DNA from: Calliphora vicina
Lineage: Eukaryota > Arthropoda > Insecta > Diptera > Calliphoridae
Direction of reading: 5' to 3'
Assembly: GCF_958450345.1 (NCBI RefSeq)
Contig: NC_088780.1
Coordinates: forward strand, 96,918,226-96,982,225
Length of the DNA: 64,000 nucleotides
How positions within the stretch are numbered: the stretch's first letter is position 1; the number at the start of each line of letters is the position of its first letter. A program made the translations under genes and the position numbers. This document shows positions 24,628-37,078 of this stretch, piece by piece. The notes under the pieces are model-generated. The model made no database searches and was not told the origin of the DNA. It worked only from the letters and a program-made list of their open reading frames with translations.

Positions 24628-26655
24628 CACAGTGGGGCAGAATCGATATTTTTTGGAAATAAATCTGGCATTTCTAAACGGCTGGTCCGATCGGGATAAA
24701 ATTTGAGTTGGGTGTAGCCAAGGAGTATTCGAGTTTAAGTTATGAAAATGGGCCCTACAAATAATCCACGGCGGCGCTATGGGGGCTCAAAGTAGGGTAC
24801 CTTCGACATGTAAAATTTTTAAACACGTGCCATTTTTTTGTTTCCCATCCGATTTCAAAGAATTTTATATTTTTTGAAAGCGCTCGGCTAGATCTTGAAA
24901 AAACATGCTTGCGTGTGCTATTTATTTCTTATAATTTCGTAGTTATAGGCATTTCAAAATTGAAATTTTAAAATTTTGCCATACCTTGGTCCGCTTTTTT
25001 AAAAATATAGGGCGCACTTTTGGACTCGAATTTTTTGTTAGTTAGACAACTAAATTACCAACAACATACAAAATATTTCAGAGCAATGTCAATTACGAAT
25101 CCAAAAATAACAGATTTTCAATTTAAAAATTCAAAAAAATTTTATATTTTTGCTGTTTTTCGGACAAAAAGGTGACATAACTCTTTTTTTATTAAAAACA
25201 ACTTTCTTTAACATAACAATTTTATGTTTTTCTATAAAGTTTCCTTGCGGAGAACATTTTGGTATAAAAAACATGACCTATTTTTCGAACATGTCGGTCC
25301 TACGCCATTTGGAAATTGACCTATTTTTTATAAAAATTTCCACTTTGGGCCACATGTTATAAAATCCCAAAGCTGGGATCAGAAAACGGAAAGCAGTTTT
25401 GGAAACCATGATGTGTTCCCTATTTATCCCTAAAGTATTTTCCCAGCCCCGAAGGAAATGTGGACCTTATAGACAAAATTGTAAAAAATACCATTTTTGG
25501 AATTGCGGGATTCCCTTTGACCTTTTTACAAGTTTTTTACACCTTGTTATTTAGAATGAAATATTAAAATTTGGCCATACCTTGGTCAACTTTTTTAAAA
25601 ATATAGGGCATACTTTTGGACCGAATGGACGATTTTTTTTGTTAGTTAGACAACCAAATTACTAATAATATACAAAAGATTTCAGAGCAATATCAATTAC
25701 GGATCCAAAAATAAACCATTTTCAATTTAAAAATTCAAAAATAGTAGATTTTTGTAGTTTTTTTGGGCGAAAAGGTGCCTTAACTCTTTTTCTATTTTAA
25801 AAACTCTTTCTTTAAAAACATATAACAATTTTATGTTTCTCTGTAAGGTATTTTGACGGAAAACATTTTGGTATAAAAACATGTCTAATTTTTCGATTAT
25901 GTCGCCCCTACGCCCTACGAAAATTTAAATATTTTTTTATCAAAATTTCAAATTTGGACCACAAAGTCAAAGGGTCAAATTCCTAAAAATTGGAGCGAAA
26001 ATCCCAAAAATGGTATTTTTACAATTTTGCCCATAGGGTCCACATTTCCTTCGGGGCTGGGAAAATACTTTGGGAGTAAATAGAGAACACATGAAGATTT
26101 CCAACGCTGCTTTCCGTTTTCTAATCCCAGTTTTGGGATTCTAGAACATGTGACTGAAATTTTGACAAAAAAATAGGTCAATTTCCGAAGGACGTAGGGG
26201 CAACATAATCAAAAAATAGGACATGTTTTTTATTCCAAAAAGTTTTCCGTAAAAATACCTTACGAAAAACATAAAATGGTTATATGTTTTTAAAGAAAGT
26301 TTTTTTTTTTTTTAAATTCGCCCAAAAAACAGCAAAAATCTACTATTTTTTGAATTTTTAAATTGAAAATTCATTCACTCTAGTCACTAGACTCTAGTGT
26401 TTTATTTGTATAATCTGGCCTAAGCAACCAGTGAAATGCGCATAGGAACTAGCTTATCCCCCAACAATAAATTTCAGTGAATTTATCAATTATTGGGAAT
26501 TCAGCACACTAATTCTTAACATGAAAATGGTTTAATTTTGGATCCATAATTGGTATTGCTCTGAAATCTTTTGTATATTATTTATTGGTAATTTAATTGT
26601 CTAAATAACAAAATTACGCCCAATATTTTTAAAAATCTGACCATTTCAAAAGGGC
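24628..26655. repeat. CACAGTG-ended fold-back region
   Basis: Begins CACAGTGGGGCAG. Two direct copies (about 24955-25430 and 25560-25965) are followed by an inverted copy (26150-26370, continuing 26521-26650). Shared landmarks are TTTTCCCAGCCCCGAAGGAA and TTAGTTAGACAAC. No coding frame. Confidence 0.7.
26371..26520. mobile_element. 150-bp MITE inside the fold-back arm
   Basis: Flanked by TTGAAAAT (26363-26370) and ATGAAAAT (26521-26528), 7 of 8 identical. The uninterrupted version of the site is seen in the neighbouring copy near 25720, which gives exact borders. A hAT-type target length. Confidence 0.75.
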
Positions 26656-26659
26656 TGTT

Positions 26660-29450
26660 GAAAAGGTTTTTTAACTACATCGCACTATAGCCGAATTTCC
26701 AAATTTTACGGCAAAAAGATTTTTCAACATTGCCAAAATATTGGAAGGAAAAAATATATACAAGTAATAAAAATTGACAACCCATAATTAGACATAAAAT
26801 GCTGATAATATTTAAATTTATTTTAATTCGTGTTATCAATTGTAAAGCAATATGACTTTTATTAAATAAAATCTTGTTTTCCAAAACATACATTCAATAA
26901 AATAAATCTTTGAATATGGATTCTATTATTCGTAAACTGTTGTAAAGATATTTTGTAAATCTTTGTATTTAGCACTTATTTCGGCTTTTATGGAGTAGAA
27001 CTGCCATGAGGGCGTGGACCGCCCATTTTTATACAAATCGAATATTTTGGCAGTAGATGACTGCATACCAAATTTGGTGAGGCTAGTTTGTCATGAAATA
27101 GTTCTTGCCACTGCTTGTGTCAGTGAGTGTTGCATTCACATTTTCTTTGATATTTGAACGAAGACACATAAGTGCAGTTAGAGGTACTTCTTGCCAATTT
27201 TAGGCCCATCGATGGTAAAAATCCGTTATCTAGTTGCATTTGATGAATGCTTGTGATCAGTCATTACGATACTACCAAATACGCTTTTAATCAATATTAA
27301 TCAATGTTTGAAAAGTAGCAGAACATTCTTTTACTTGCTAATTTTACTATTTTCCAATATTTTGTTTAGTTTTTGTAGTCAAAATTTTAGAAGCTAGTAA
27401 AAACTACCAAGCAAACGAATGAACCAATATTATATTAAATATCAGAATCTTTAGATACATTTTTATACTATTTATTACAGAAATTAAACAAAAGGAGATT
27501 GGAACCAATGCTTTTATATCTCTCATATAAGGGATGACTAAGTATTACTTGAACTGAGGCCAAACTCAGCAATCCATGCTAAACATTCGGACCTGGGAAA
27601 TGGGTTATCTAGAAACCTCAGTACAATTTAGTCAAACCATCATATTAAGTGTAAATGATGAGTATATTGGAATAACACAAAATCAGAACACGCTCACAAA
27701 TCTGATATAAAAGATAGGACCAGATCCCAAGAGTAGGTAACTAACTAGCTTATATAGAAAACCGTAACACAATTCGGTCAAGCCATCATATTAAGTGTCA
27801 GTGATGAAATTATAGAAAACCACGTCTCTTAAAATAAACGTCGGCTAAGGAAATTTAAAATACTCCTCGGGTAAGTTATTCTTATAGCTTAAACTACATC
27901 ACTGTATTGAGGCCACAATAAATATCGATCCCTATATCAGCAGGTTCAAAATGGACCTGATACTGATTATAGTTTGTCTAAGTTTGTTGGTCGGAAATGT
28001 ATGCTATTACAAAGTCTGAAGGTGTCTTCAGTTATTATTTGTAAGAAATTTAGCAAGTTTATTTCAAATTGTTTTTTATAAACATAACTCATTAGTTGAT
28101 TAATTTTTAATTTATCTAAATGGTCAACACTTAATCTTGAAATAATTAATACAAATTCATCAGTAATATAAAAAATAATTTGATATATAACACCTTGATA
28201 TCAAGTAGTTCAGCAATTAGATCTTATAAGACATTTGATATTCCTAATAGCAAATAAGCTAATTAATCTTTGTTTATTTGAAATAAACTTGTGCAATACA
28301 TATTTACTATGTGACACATATTTCATTTGCTAATTATATATTAAACCTGTTGCTGTTGCATTATAGCATAGCAAAAATCTAAGATGAAAAAAATTAAATA
28401 TAAAAAAGCATCAATTGCAAAACAATATACATATGTATGTATATGAGTTAATAAAACAATAAGACAGCAAAAACTCTTAAACAAAATGCCGTCAATAACA
28501 AAAGATTTAAAGAAAAAGTTATGGTCATCAAAATATCATAAAATAAAATACCAAAATACTTATGAAATACACACAGCATCATCAATTTTAAAGAGTGTTT
28601 TGCTAAAACGATTGGAAAGCGAAATGACTGGTACTTCTTAAAAAAAAACCAATTACTTTTTTAAAGATGCTTTTAGATACATTTGAAAGATGTAGCAGTA
28701 AAATTACGTAAATTCACATTACATTTGGCTCCTATCCATGGCAGTGCTTTTAATTTTACTTTATGACAGTTGAGCTTTAAGAGAATCCAGCCTTAAAGAT
28801 TTTGCAATTTTTTTATTGCTTTGTTTTAAAAAAAAAATTTTAATGAATTGTTATAAAATTGTTTGCATATGACAAAATAAATATTTAAATATTGTTTAGT
28901 ATTAGAATTTGGATTTTTGCGACAAAAACAAATATGAATTTTAATTAGGCATTAATGAATTCTAAATTACATTGTTTTGTTTAAAAAACAATATGAGCTT
29001 AAATAATATTTGAAATATAAAACGAGAAATTCTTCTTAAATGCTGAGAAAAAAAATATAAAAAACACAATTTCATCGACATAGCTACATTACGTTCATAA
29101 TTTGAATTTAAAAATGCCTTTCCTTCAGTAAAAAACACTATTACGTTTGACAGATATAACTAAGGACTATTTTTTTAAATAGCAAATTCCATTTGTACTG
29201 TTGACAGTTTGGTGCACCAAACCCAGGGCACACTTAGAAAGGTGACTGCGATGAAGAAAGTGTTTTTTTTAAGTCCTTCTATATATAGGACATTGGGGTC
29301 ACAACAACAAAACTAAAACGCAATAATGAAACATTCATGCATATAACAATCGAGCTACTCTTCATAAATATAAATTCCAAAAAAATATAGTATTTATTCA
29401 CTTGTAAATGTACAAAATTTTACTTTCCGTACAAACGAGATATGTTCATA
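26660..29450. other. Intergenic, mostly unrecognised
   Basis: A diverged pair near 27610-27660 and 27770-27816 shares CCATCATATTAAGTGT. Otherwise AT-rich without genes. Confidence 0.5.
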
Positions 29451-29454
29451 ATTT

Positions 29455-30445
29455 TTCTTTTTTTTCAGTATCTTTTTTCTTTATTGAATCTTTCTTTTTA
29501 GAAATTTACAAATAAGTATTCAAATCTTAACCTAAACTAAAAGTAAAGTTGTTATTGCCGCTGCAATGTCCAACATGAGTGCTCGTTAAATGATTATCTG
29601 GCCAGATCCAGTGTTTCCAATCGCCTGAGTCGTCTATGACCCTCAAATGACAGCAACTCCCTGGCAAAGGGGTTTGGATGATCCATTAGTTTTGAAATGT
29701 ATTTTAGACTGGAGAGTTTGATCTCCTCGCGTATTATTGGGACATTGAGATCCCTATGGATATTACTATTGCGAATGTACCATGGGGCACATGTTATTGT
29801 CCTTAAGAGTGCTGACTGCTTTCTTTGCAATTTTTCAACGTTAGATGAGGAGGTTGTTGCCATAGCTGAATGCCGTATAGCCATATCGGTTTTATAATTG
29901 TTTTGTACAAAAGCACTTTGTATTCCAAGTCTAGAGCAGACCGTGGGCCAATTAACCAGTACAGTTGGACTGACTTTAATTTTATTTGCGTAACCTTGGC
30001 TTCAATATGGTGGGACCATGTTAGACTGCGATCAAGATGTATACCGAGATATCTCACATGGCTCTGTTCTGGGATTTTGATATTTTTTATATGTATGGAA
30101 GGGCAACTTTCTCGTCTTAAAGTAAATGTAACGTGAATACATTTTGTTGCATTGACCTTAATTTTCCATTTGTCCAGCCATTTTTCCAAATCGCCGATGC
30201 GAAACTGGAGTTGTTCAGAAGCTATTACGGGGTTTTCATGTGTACTTAAAAAAGCGGTATCATCCGCAAATGTAGATGTGTGAGTCAGTGCGCTCGTAGG
30301 CATATCTGCAGTATATAAAATATATAGGAACGGCCCTAGAATACTTCCCTGTGGTACACCAGCGGATATTTTTCGACGTGTTGAGATCACATCCTTTGAT
30401 CTGATTTGGAAAGATCTTTCTTGTATGTAATGACTGTCCATAATG
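29455..30445 (-). mobile_element. Jockey-type LINE, 5'-truncated, frame-broken
   Basis: On the minus strand, 30441-29803 encodes the C-terminal half of a reverse transcriptase. It has AGVPQGSILGPFLYILY, then the catalytic FADDTAF motif, then RYLGIHLDRSLTW. A frameshift near 29850 moves the reading to the frame of 29884-29594, which has APWYIRNSNIHRDL typical of Jockey-clade tails and ends in TAA at 29594. A T-rich run near 29455 marks the probable poly(A) end. The 5' part, including the endonuclease and start of the RT, is absent, as usual for target-primed insertion. Confidence 0.9.
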
Positions 30446-30630
30446 ACTGAATTATGAAAATATCACAAATTAAAAATTCTATAACTCAAAAATAGTAGCA
30501 AAAAATAATGCGATCACACAATCTCCCATGAGGTATTGGTGAGTACTAAGTATGTGAACAAAAAATAATGGTACTTTGATAAACGTACATGTAGTACAGT
30601 CGACATATCTGGGTTAATCACGCACAAAAC

Positions 30631-31187
30631 AGTTGATGTTGATTTAAATTCTTTTTTGCTCAAGCATGCGCAGCAATGACTAAAATTCGATTATGTAAAA
30701 GAAACGCATGTTTGTATGACTATCAGAAATTCTACGCTTGTGCATCAGCTATTTATACTAAAACTTTAAACCGAAGCGTATGGGAATTTTTGTAGAAAAC
30801 AAAAAATTGTAGTTAATGTTGAAATAAAAATTCTTTTTTGCTCAGGCATGCGCAGAAATGACTAAAATTCGATTATGTAAAAGAAACGCAAGTTTGTGTA
30901 TCTGTTTGCAGAAATTTTAAGCTTGTGCATCAGCTATTTATACTAAAACTTTAAACCGAAGCGTATGGGAATTTTTGTACTAAACAAAATTTCATTTTCA
31001 ATAAACCTTACGTTGATAAAGCAGTACTTAAGCAAATACAAAATAGTTAATGTTGATTTAAATTCTTTTTTGCGCAGACATGCGCAGTAATGACTAAAAT
31101 TCTATTACATATTGAAAATATATATGTGCATCGGCTATTTATACTAAAACTTTAAACCGAAGCGCATGGGAAGTTTTTGTACTAAAG
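30631..31187. repeat. Three-unit tandem repeat, about 180-230 bp each
   Basis: Units start at 30631, 30811 and 31045. Each contains AATGACTAAAATTC, AGCTATTTATACTAAAAC (GGC in the third) and TTTAAACCGAAGCG. The first two are most alike. Confidence 0.85.
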
Positions 31188-31194
31188 TGATGAA

Positions 31195-33030
31195 CGAAAA
31201 TGTTTGTTTGTTAGCTGGTCCGATCGGGATAAAATTTGGTTTGGGAGTAGAAAAGGAGTATTCCAGTTTAAATGCTCCTGGGGCGGCGCACGGTGGCTCA
31301 TATCTCAATTTCATCGGCAAAAAGTCCAACATTTTGTTAACTCCGATTTCAAAAATTTTAATGCCATTCAATAGCAAACACATTGAAACTAAGGTAGCCA
31401 AAAAATTAGATAAAAATATTGTCACTTGTGTGCGTGGCATGCTGTTAAAGTCAAATATTTTATGTCATTTTATAAAAAATGTGATTTTTGTAAATTTAAC
31501 CAGAAGAAAATTATCATTACTCGCAAACTATTATCGATAATTGGATGATTTTTTTTTTGTTATATTGGTAGAATAATAGTCTTTAAGAACTGGTATAATA
31601 TGTCACTGTACCATTTACAGCTGCTGTGTTATTAAATATTTTCACAGGTACTATAATTTAGTCAAATTTGAATTTCAGTGGAATAAAAGGGCTTAGGGTC
31701 AAAATGGGTTAAACAAATTTTACCACCAGGAGAAAGGCCAAAGTGTCCTCTTTAAGCCCATATATACTTGTTGACCTATTTTGACCTGTTTGTTGAACAC
31801 TTTTCTCATTTAAATGAAATTACTCCCAACTTTTTTTCTATTTTTATTTTACCTGTTCATACTGGCAATTTTGAAGGTATCGCTATAAAATTTGGTACGT
31901 ACATTTTTTCGGCCCGAGGACGAAGCCTATTGAAAGTGACTGAAATCGGTCCATTATTTTTCCCAGCACCCATACAAATTTTTTCCCGAAATTAACTTTA
32001 TCGATTGTAAATGGTTAATTTATATAGGTATCTACACAAATTTTGCTCTAAATAAGTTTTATATAAACTGTATTAATTTCATCTAATTTTATGATGATCG
32101 GTCCATAATTAGTCATAGCTCCCATATAATGCCCGCTTCCAAAAATCACTTTAACGAGTATAAATCTTAAATGTTAAAAATGTTGGTATAAACACAAAAT
32201 TCAACAGAAATAACTTTCATATATACATAAATGACAAGACCTAATTTCATGGCGATCGGTTCATAATTAGTCATAGCTCCCATATAAGACCCGCATCCGA
32301 AAATCACTTTAACGAGCATAACTCTCTTAAAAAGGTTGGTATAATTTCAAAATTCAACACAAATAACTCCATATAGACATAATTTACACGACCTAATTTC
32401 ATGTCGATAGGTCCATAATTAGTCATAGCTCCCTATAATGCCCTCTTCCGAGGGCATTTCCAGCTTAGGAATTTTGGAACATGTGGCCCAAAATTGATAG
32501 GTCGTAGGGACGACATATACATATCATAAAAATATACCTAAATGTTCTTCGTAAAGATATCTTACAGAAAAACATAAAATTGTTATATGTTCTTACAGAA
32601 AGTTTTTTTAATAAAAAAAAAGCTAAGTCACCTTTACGACAAAAATTGTTATATATTCTTAAAGAAAGTTTTATTTTAATAAAAAAAGAGTTAGTAACCT
32701 TTTCGACCAAAAAACAGCAAAAATCTACTATTTGGATATTTAAATTTAAAATCGTTTTTTTTTATCCATAATTGATATTGCTCCGAAATCTTTTGTATGT
32801 TATTCGTAATTTAGTTGTCTAACTAACAAAAACAATTTAAGTACGTTCTTTATTTTTTAAAAAAAGCGGAATGGGAATAAAAAAATGGCATCGAAGGTAC
32901 CCTATTTTGAGACGCCATAGCGCCGCTCCTGGAGCGTTTGTAGGGTCCGTTGTATTAAATTAAAGTCGAATACTCCTGGTCTACGCCCAAGATCGGAAAA
33001 GCCGTTTAAAATTCCAGATTTCATTTCGCG
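31195..33030. repeat. Fold-back related to the 24.6 kb element, split by RepA
   Basis: The left arm begins GCTGGTCCGATCGGGATAAA. The right arm, inverted, spans about 32860-33015 and holds the complement of GGAGTATTCGA and GGTACCTTCGATGCC. A RepA copy sits inside. Confidence 0.65.
31860..32455 (+). mobile_element. RepA copy, both ends truncated
   Basis: Starts within the GGCAATTTTGAAGGTATC block and has four cores of the type GGTCCATAATTAGTCATAGC or close variants. No hairpin end. Confidence 0.7.
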
Positions 33031-33039
33031 TTAATTTTA

Positions 33040-34385
33040 TTTTCAAACTAAATGTTCACTTTCGATTACATATTTAATGTATTTTGCTTTAGCTGTAAAT
33101 ACTTACAACTCTCTGCTCAACCTTCTATGTAACTACCCCGCTCAACAAGATCGTAGACTATGACAATTGTTACAGGTCTCTTTCATGATCAAGAATATCA
33201 TAGGCGAAACCAATGAAATTGGTCTGAAGAACCGATTGGTTCTCACAGGGACCACATGAGTCACAAAGTCTTCCGGATTAGGGAGAACGATTACTCTTTA
33301 TCATGTATAATTTCTAAGGGTATCTCCGCTACCTCACCAAATAGAAAAATCTGACTTTCATTTGGTCCTGAAGAGGAAATGATTTCACAGTATGCAGAAT
33401 TTTAACTTCCAAAATCTTCGGTGAGTATCAGGGAATTTTGGAATAAAGCAAATATACTTAAAAGAATGTATAGCTGAATTTTCGTGTGTGTGTGAATGAA
33501 GCAATGGTAAAATTGCCATAAGATCATTGCCATGATTTTTTACAAAAAATCTATAATTTTTACTCGAAAAATTAATTTCATATTCATATTTTAGAATTAA
33601 TGCTGAAGTGGGTGTTTAAATACCAACGCCAAGAAATTATTCCAGTAAGACAGAGAGATAGACCTACCCAGCTGAATATAATTTTTTAAAATAGAGGATA
33701 TTTAAAGCAATAAGAGCCCAAGAAATTTGTCTAGATTTCCATTCTTTTCCTAAATTATTTGTTGAGTTTTTGGATTCTCCAAATTTTATACAGAAAATAA
33801 GAAAAGGTTAAATAATACGTTTTCATTTTTCTGAAAGATAACAAATTAAATTATAATTCGTATTATTGAGTGGTCCAGAGCCTTCCGAAGTAGACCTTAT
33901 TTTTCATGTAAATTTCAATTTTAGACAACATTTTCTCTAATTGCATAACTGCTTTTAAAAAATTAAGACCTGTTTTGTGAGTCCCAATATTGTACAAAGG
34001 GATTTCATAGCCCCGAGCTTGATGCCTTCAATAGATCCAAAAGTCTAAAAAAATCCCAATTTTGGGATTTTTGAAAAGTTTTTTTTTGGAATTGTGGGAT
34101 GATCATTAACAATTCACAAATATCTTTTTCAATTTTGGATTTGGTTCGAAAGTTTCTGTATAAGTGTAAATTAAAATCATTAAAAACGATTTATAAACTT
34201 ATTGAATTTTAAAAATTAAAAATTTCCAAAAAATCAATTACCATTTTTTTTATCATATTTTTAAAAAAACTCTTTTATAATTTTTTCAATTCTTAAAAAT
34301 TCTGTAAATTTTTTAAAGAGGACATAATTATTTTTTTTTTAATTTGAATGCAAATAACATTTGATTATTAATAAATGGTTGCTAA
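33040..34385. repeat. Intergenic, partly related to the 2.3 kb element interior
   Basis: 33870-34110 resembles 55125-55370, with AATTTCAATTTTAGA and AATCCCAATTTTGGGATTTTT. 33040-33860 shows nothing recognised. Confidence 0.4.
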
Positions 34386-34710
34386 TTTAAAACAAGTAAG
34401 AAAGTATGGTTGGTCAAGCCCTACCATATAATACCCTACACTAAGTAAATGAGCAACATGATTTTTCTTTTAAAATTTAAAAAATTTATTTTCGTGAATG
34501 ATTTTCGGAAGAGAGCATTATATACTATGACTAATTATGGTCCGATCGCCATGAAAATAGGTCGTGTTATTTATGTAAAAGTTATTTGTGTTGAATTTTA
34601 TGTGTATACCAACATTTTTAAGAGATTTTTGCTCGTTAAAGTGATTTTCGTAAGCGGTCCCATACGGGAGCTATGACTAATTATGGACCGATCGTCATGT
34701 TATTTATGTA

Positions 34711-35216
34711 CCCAGCACAAATTTTGTGAATTTTGGTAATGGCAACTGCATTATTTTGTAATGAGTGGTGGTTACCCAGCACCTTATTTTATTTAGTTGA
34801 ATAGGTACTTATCTTTATACTGGTTGGTAATGAACTTTTGCATTTAGCACAGCTATCCAGTGTGTTTGACTGGAAAACGGGACGTTCGTGGTTCGCCACC
34901 TGTCGAAGCCATTCATTTTTTTGTTCATATTATACTAATTTATATGTTTATGTTAAAACCATCGTTAACTTACAATAAAAGAACTCGTACATGGAGCAGT
35001 GAGTTAGCAGCTGGACTGTCAAACACATGCAAATAATGTGTTGGTTCGATTCCCATACAAGGCAATATTTGTTGTGTTTGTTTTTGTAAGCTTGACCCAT
35101 GAATTTTTTAAAAATCTCGAACAAGGGTAAGTAGTGCTTCAGTCAAATAATATGTAGTTATCGCGTTGCTCCAATATTACTTGCTGGCTTACTAGGTAAG
35201 TGAAGTTTTTACTGGG
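34711..35216. mobile_element. TA-flanked 506-bp MITE with pol III-like boxes
   Basis: Ends CCCAGCACAAA and TTTTTACTGGG with TA on both sides. Inside, 35043-35053 is a perfect B-box, GGTTCGATTCC, with an A-box-like TTAGCAGCTGG about 38 bases upstream. Confidence 0.65.
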
Positions 35217-35256
35217 TATATATGAAAGATATTCGAATTAAACTTTATGTTATTTA

Positions 35257-35581
35257 TCTTCTATATATATAAAAATGAAATGGTCCATGTATGTAATGGC
35301 ATCACGTGAGAACGGCTGAAGCGATTTGGCTGATTTTTTTTTATTCGATTCGAAATTTTCAGAAAATGGTTTGTAAACAAAAAAATTCAAAAATTCCGTG
35401 TAAAACTCGGATTTTTTTTTAGTCCAGTCAACTGTAATAAAAAAGCTCCCTAAAGAATGCAGTACAAATTTAGATATTTTATTTGCAAATAAATAAGAAC
35501 AGGCAGGTGTATGCGGGTTTTAGAAACTTGAAGAACTAACATTAGTAAATGTTTCCGGGCAAAGCCGGGGTGGTTAACTAG
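35257..35581 (+). mobile_element. Non-autonomous Helitron, 325 bp
   Basis: Begins TC and ends CTAG, inserted between A and T as Helitrons do. A GC hairpin (CCGGGCAAAGCCGGGG) lies about a dozen bases before the 3' end. No protein. Confidence 0.85.
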
Positions 35582-36023
35582 TATTTATATAAAAGTTATT
35601 TGTGTTGAATTTTATGTGTATACCAACATTTTTAAGATATTTTTGCTCGTTAAGGGATTTTTGGAAGCGGGCCTTATATGGGGCTATGACTAATTATGGA
35701 CCGATCCTCATAAAATTAGGTGACATTATTTCCGTATACATAAAACTTATTTGGAGCGTAATTTGTGTATATACCTATATGAATTAAACATTTATCACGG
35801 ATAAAGTCCAATTTCGGGGCAACATTTGTATGGGTGCTAGGTGGAATAATGGTCCGATTTCAGCCAATTTCAATAGGCTTCGTCCTTGGGACGAAATAGA
35901 AGTATCTACCAAATTTCATCGAAATATCTTTAAAATTGCGACCCATACTCTGCGCACAAGGTTTACCAAGGACGGACCTCGTTTAATCGACTCAGAAAGT
36001 GATTCTAAGTAGACTAATATTTT

Positions 36024-36283
36024 TTAAAATGCGAATAACTCGTAAACTATAAGAGATAATAGAGATTGTAGATCTCGTCTAGTAGAATCCTTATAATGTA
36101 AAAACCTTTCAAATCGAATGGCGAACAAAAATTTTGCATAATTTTTAATTTTTGATGGGATTGGCCCCTTTGTTGTTTTAAGCCCAAATTCAAAACATAA
36201 ACTCAACAAAATTTTATTCAATTCGTGTTATTCGTTTAGAAGTTACAAATTTATTTCCACTTTTTTTCAGTTCCCCCACTGTG
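36024..36283. repeat. Right end of a CACAGTG-type element
   Basis: Contains TTTAGAAGTTACAAATTTAT and ends CCCCCACTGTG at 36283, paralleling the right end at 55907. The left border is not seen. Confidence 0.55.
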
Positions 36284-36289
36284 TGGCTA

Positions 36290-36875
36290 AACGAGACTAG
36301 AAGTTATTCTGATTTGATTGTTATACTTGAAATCCGGTCCATTAATTTTGAAAATTCTTATCATCGCATGTCGCATGAATTGTGTTTTGCCTTTTCAACA
36401 TAAGCTCAAACATAGACAATAGTTATGTAGGGTAAACGAACACACAAAAATACAATTAAAATCGAAACAAGTAAAAATTATTTGACTTGAAAAACAAAAG
36501 TTGGCGTACTTGTAGCGTAACGAATGAAAAGTGGGGAAGGGAAGCTAAAGACCATGTCTTAAAAATTTAAACATTTCTTAGTAAGTATATAAGTATATAT
36601 GCCAGTGTGTATGTAGCGCCAACTTCACTCATGTGTGGGTTTACTGTTTCAAACTTCCACACCAACAAATACGTATTATTTTGTGGCATTATACAAAAGT
36701 ATTAAATAATAAACTTTATTTCTTTAAGCCGGTATACTTGTGCAAAAAAAAGATGAAAACAATTGCAAACCGTAAAGCATTTCATTAAAGAAGAAACTCA
36801 GTTTACATAGAAACACTGAAACGTTAAGACGTTTAAGCCAAAGTAGGCAAAGCGCGGCACATTATTCCAAAGGAT
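36290..36875 (+). other. 5' flank and probable 5' UTR of gene 2
   Basis: No gene or repeat recognised. No convincing TATA box; the promoter position is unknown. Confidence 0.4.
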
Positions 36876-37078
36876 ATGTTTGAGAATTTAAATAAATTTA
36901 TAATATTTTACGTGTACAGCTTAGTGCTGGCCACTAAAGCGTGGGCGATAACAGTGGAAAATGAATATTTTTCATCGGTGGCGGGTTTGGAAAATTTATT
37001 CAAAACGGAAGTGCAACTGTTAGCGGAAATGCAAAATTATATTTATAATTTGCAACAACATATTGATGTGTTGCAAAG
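36876..37078 (+). CDS. Gene 2 exon 1: signal peptide and start of N-terminal region
   Basis: Residues 1-67 plus two bases. MFENLNKFIIFYVYSLVLA is a compact signal peptide with likely cleavage after Ala22-Trp-Ala24. It is followed by YFSSVAGLENLFKTE, which matches gene 1 exon 1. The donor is AAAG|GTAAAA. Confidence 0.92.

Larger units (their letters stand above)
34393..36018 (-). mobile_element. RepA copy split by two later insertions
   Basis: RepA sequence occupies 34393-34708 and, after two nested elements, 35582-36018. The copy resumes in the right place with TATTTGTGTTGAATTTTATG. Confidence 0.8.

Noticed and set aside
31166..31540. 124-codon open frame beginning MGSFCTKVMNENVC
   Set aside because: Crosses the border between the tandem repeat and the fold-back element. 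The word set recurs as non-coding repeat elsewhere.
34998..35070. Possible tRNA gene with B-box GGTTCGATTCC
   Set aside because: The acceptor and anticodon stems do not pair convincingly and the A-box is poor. Kept only as a pol III-like signal inside a MITE.
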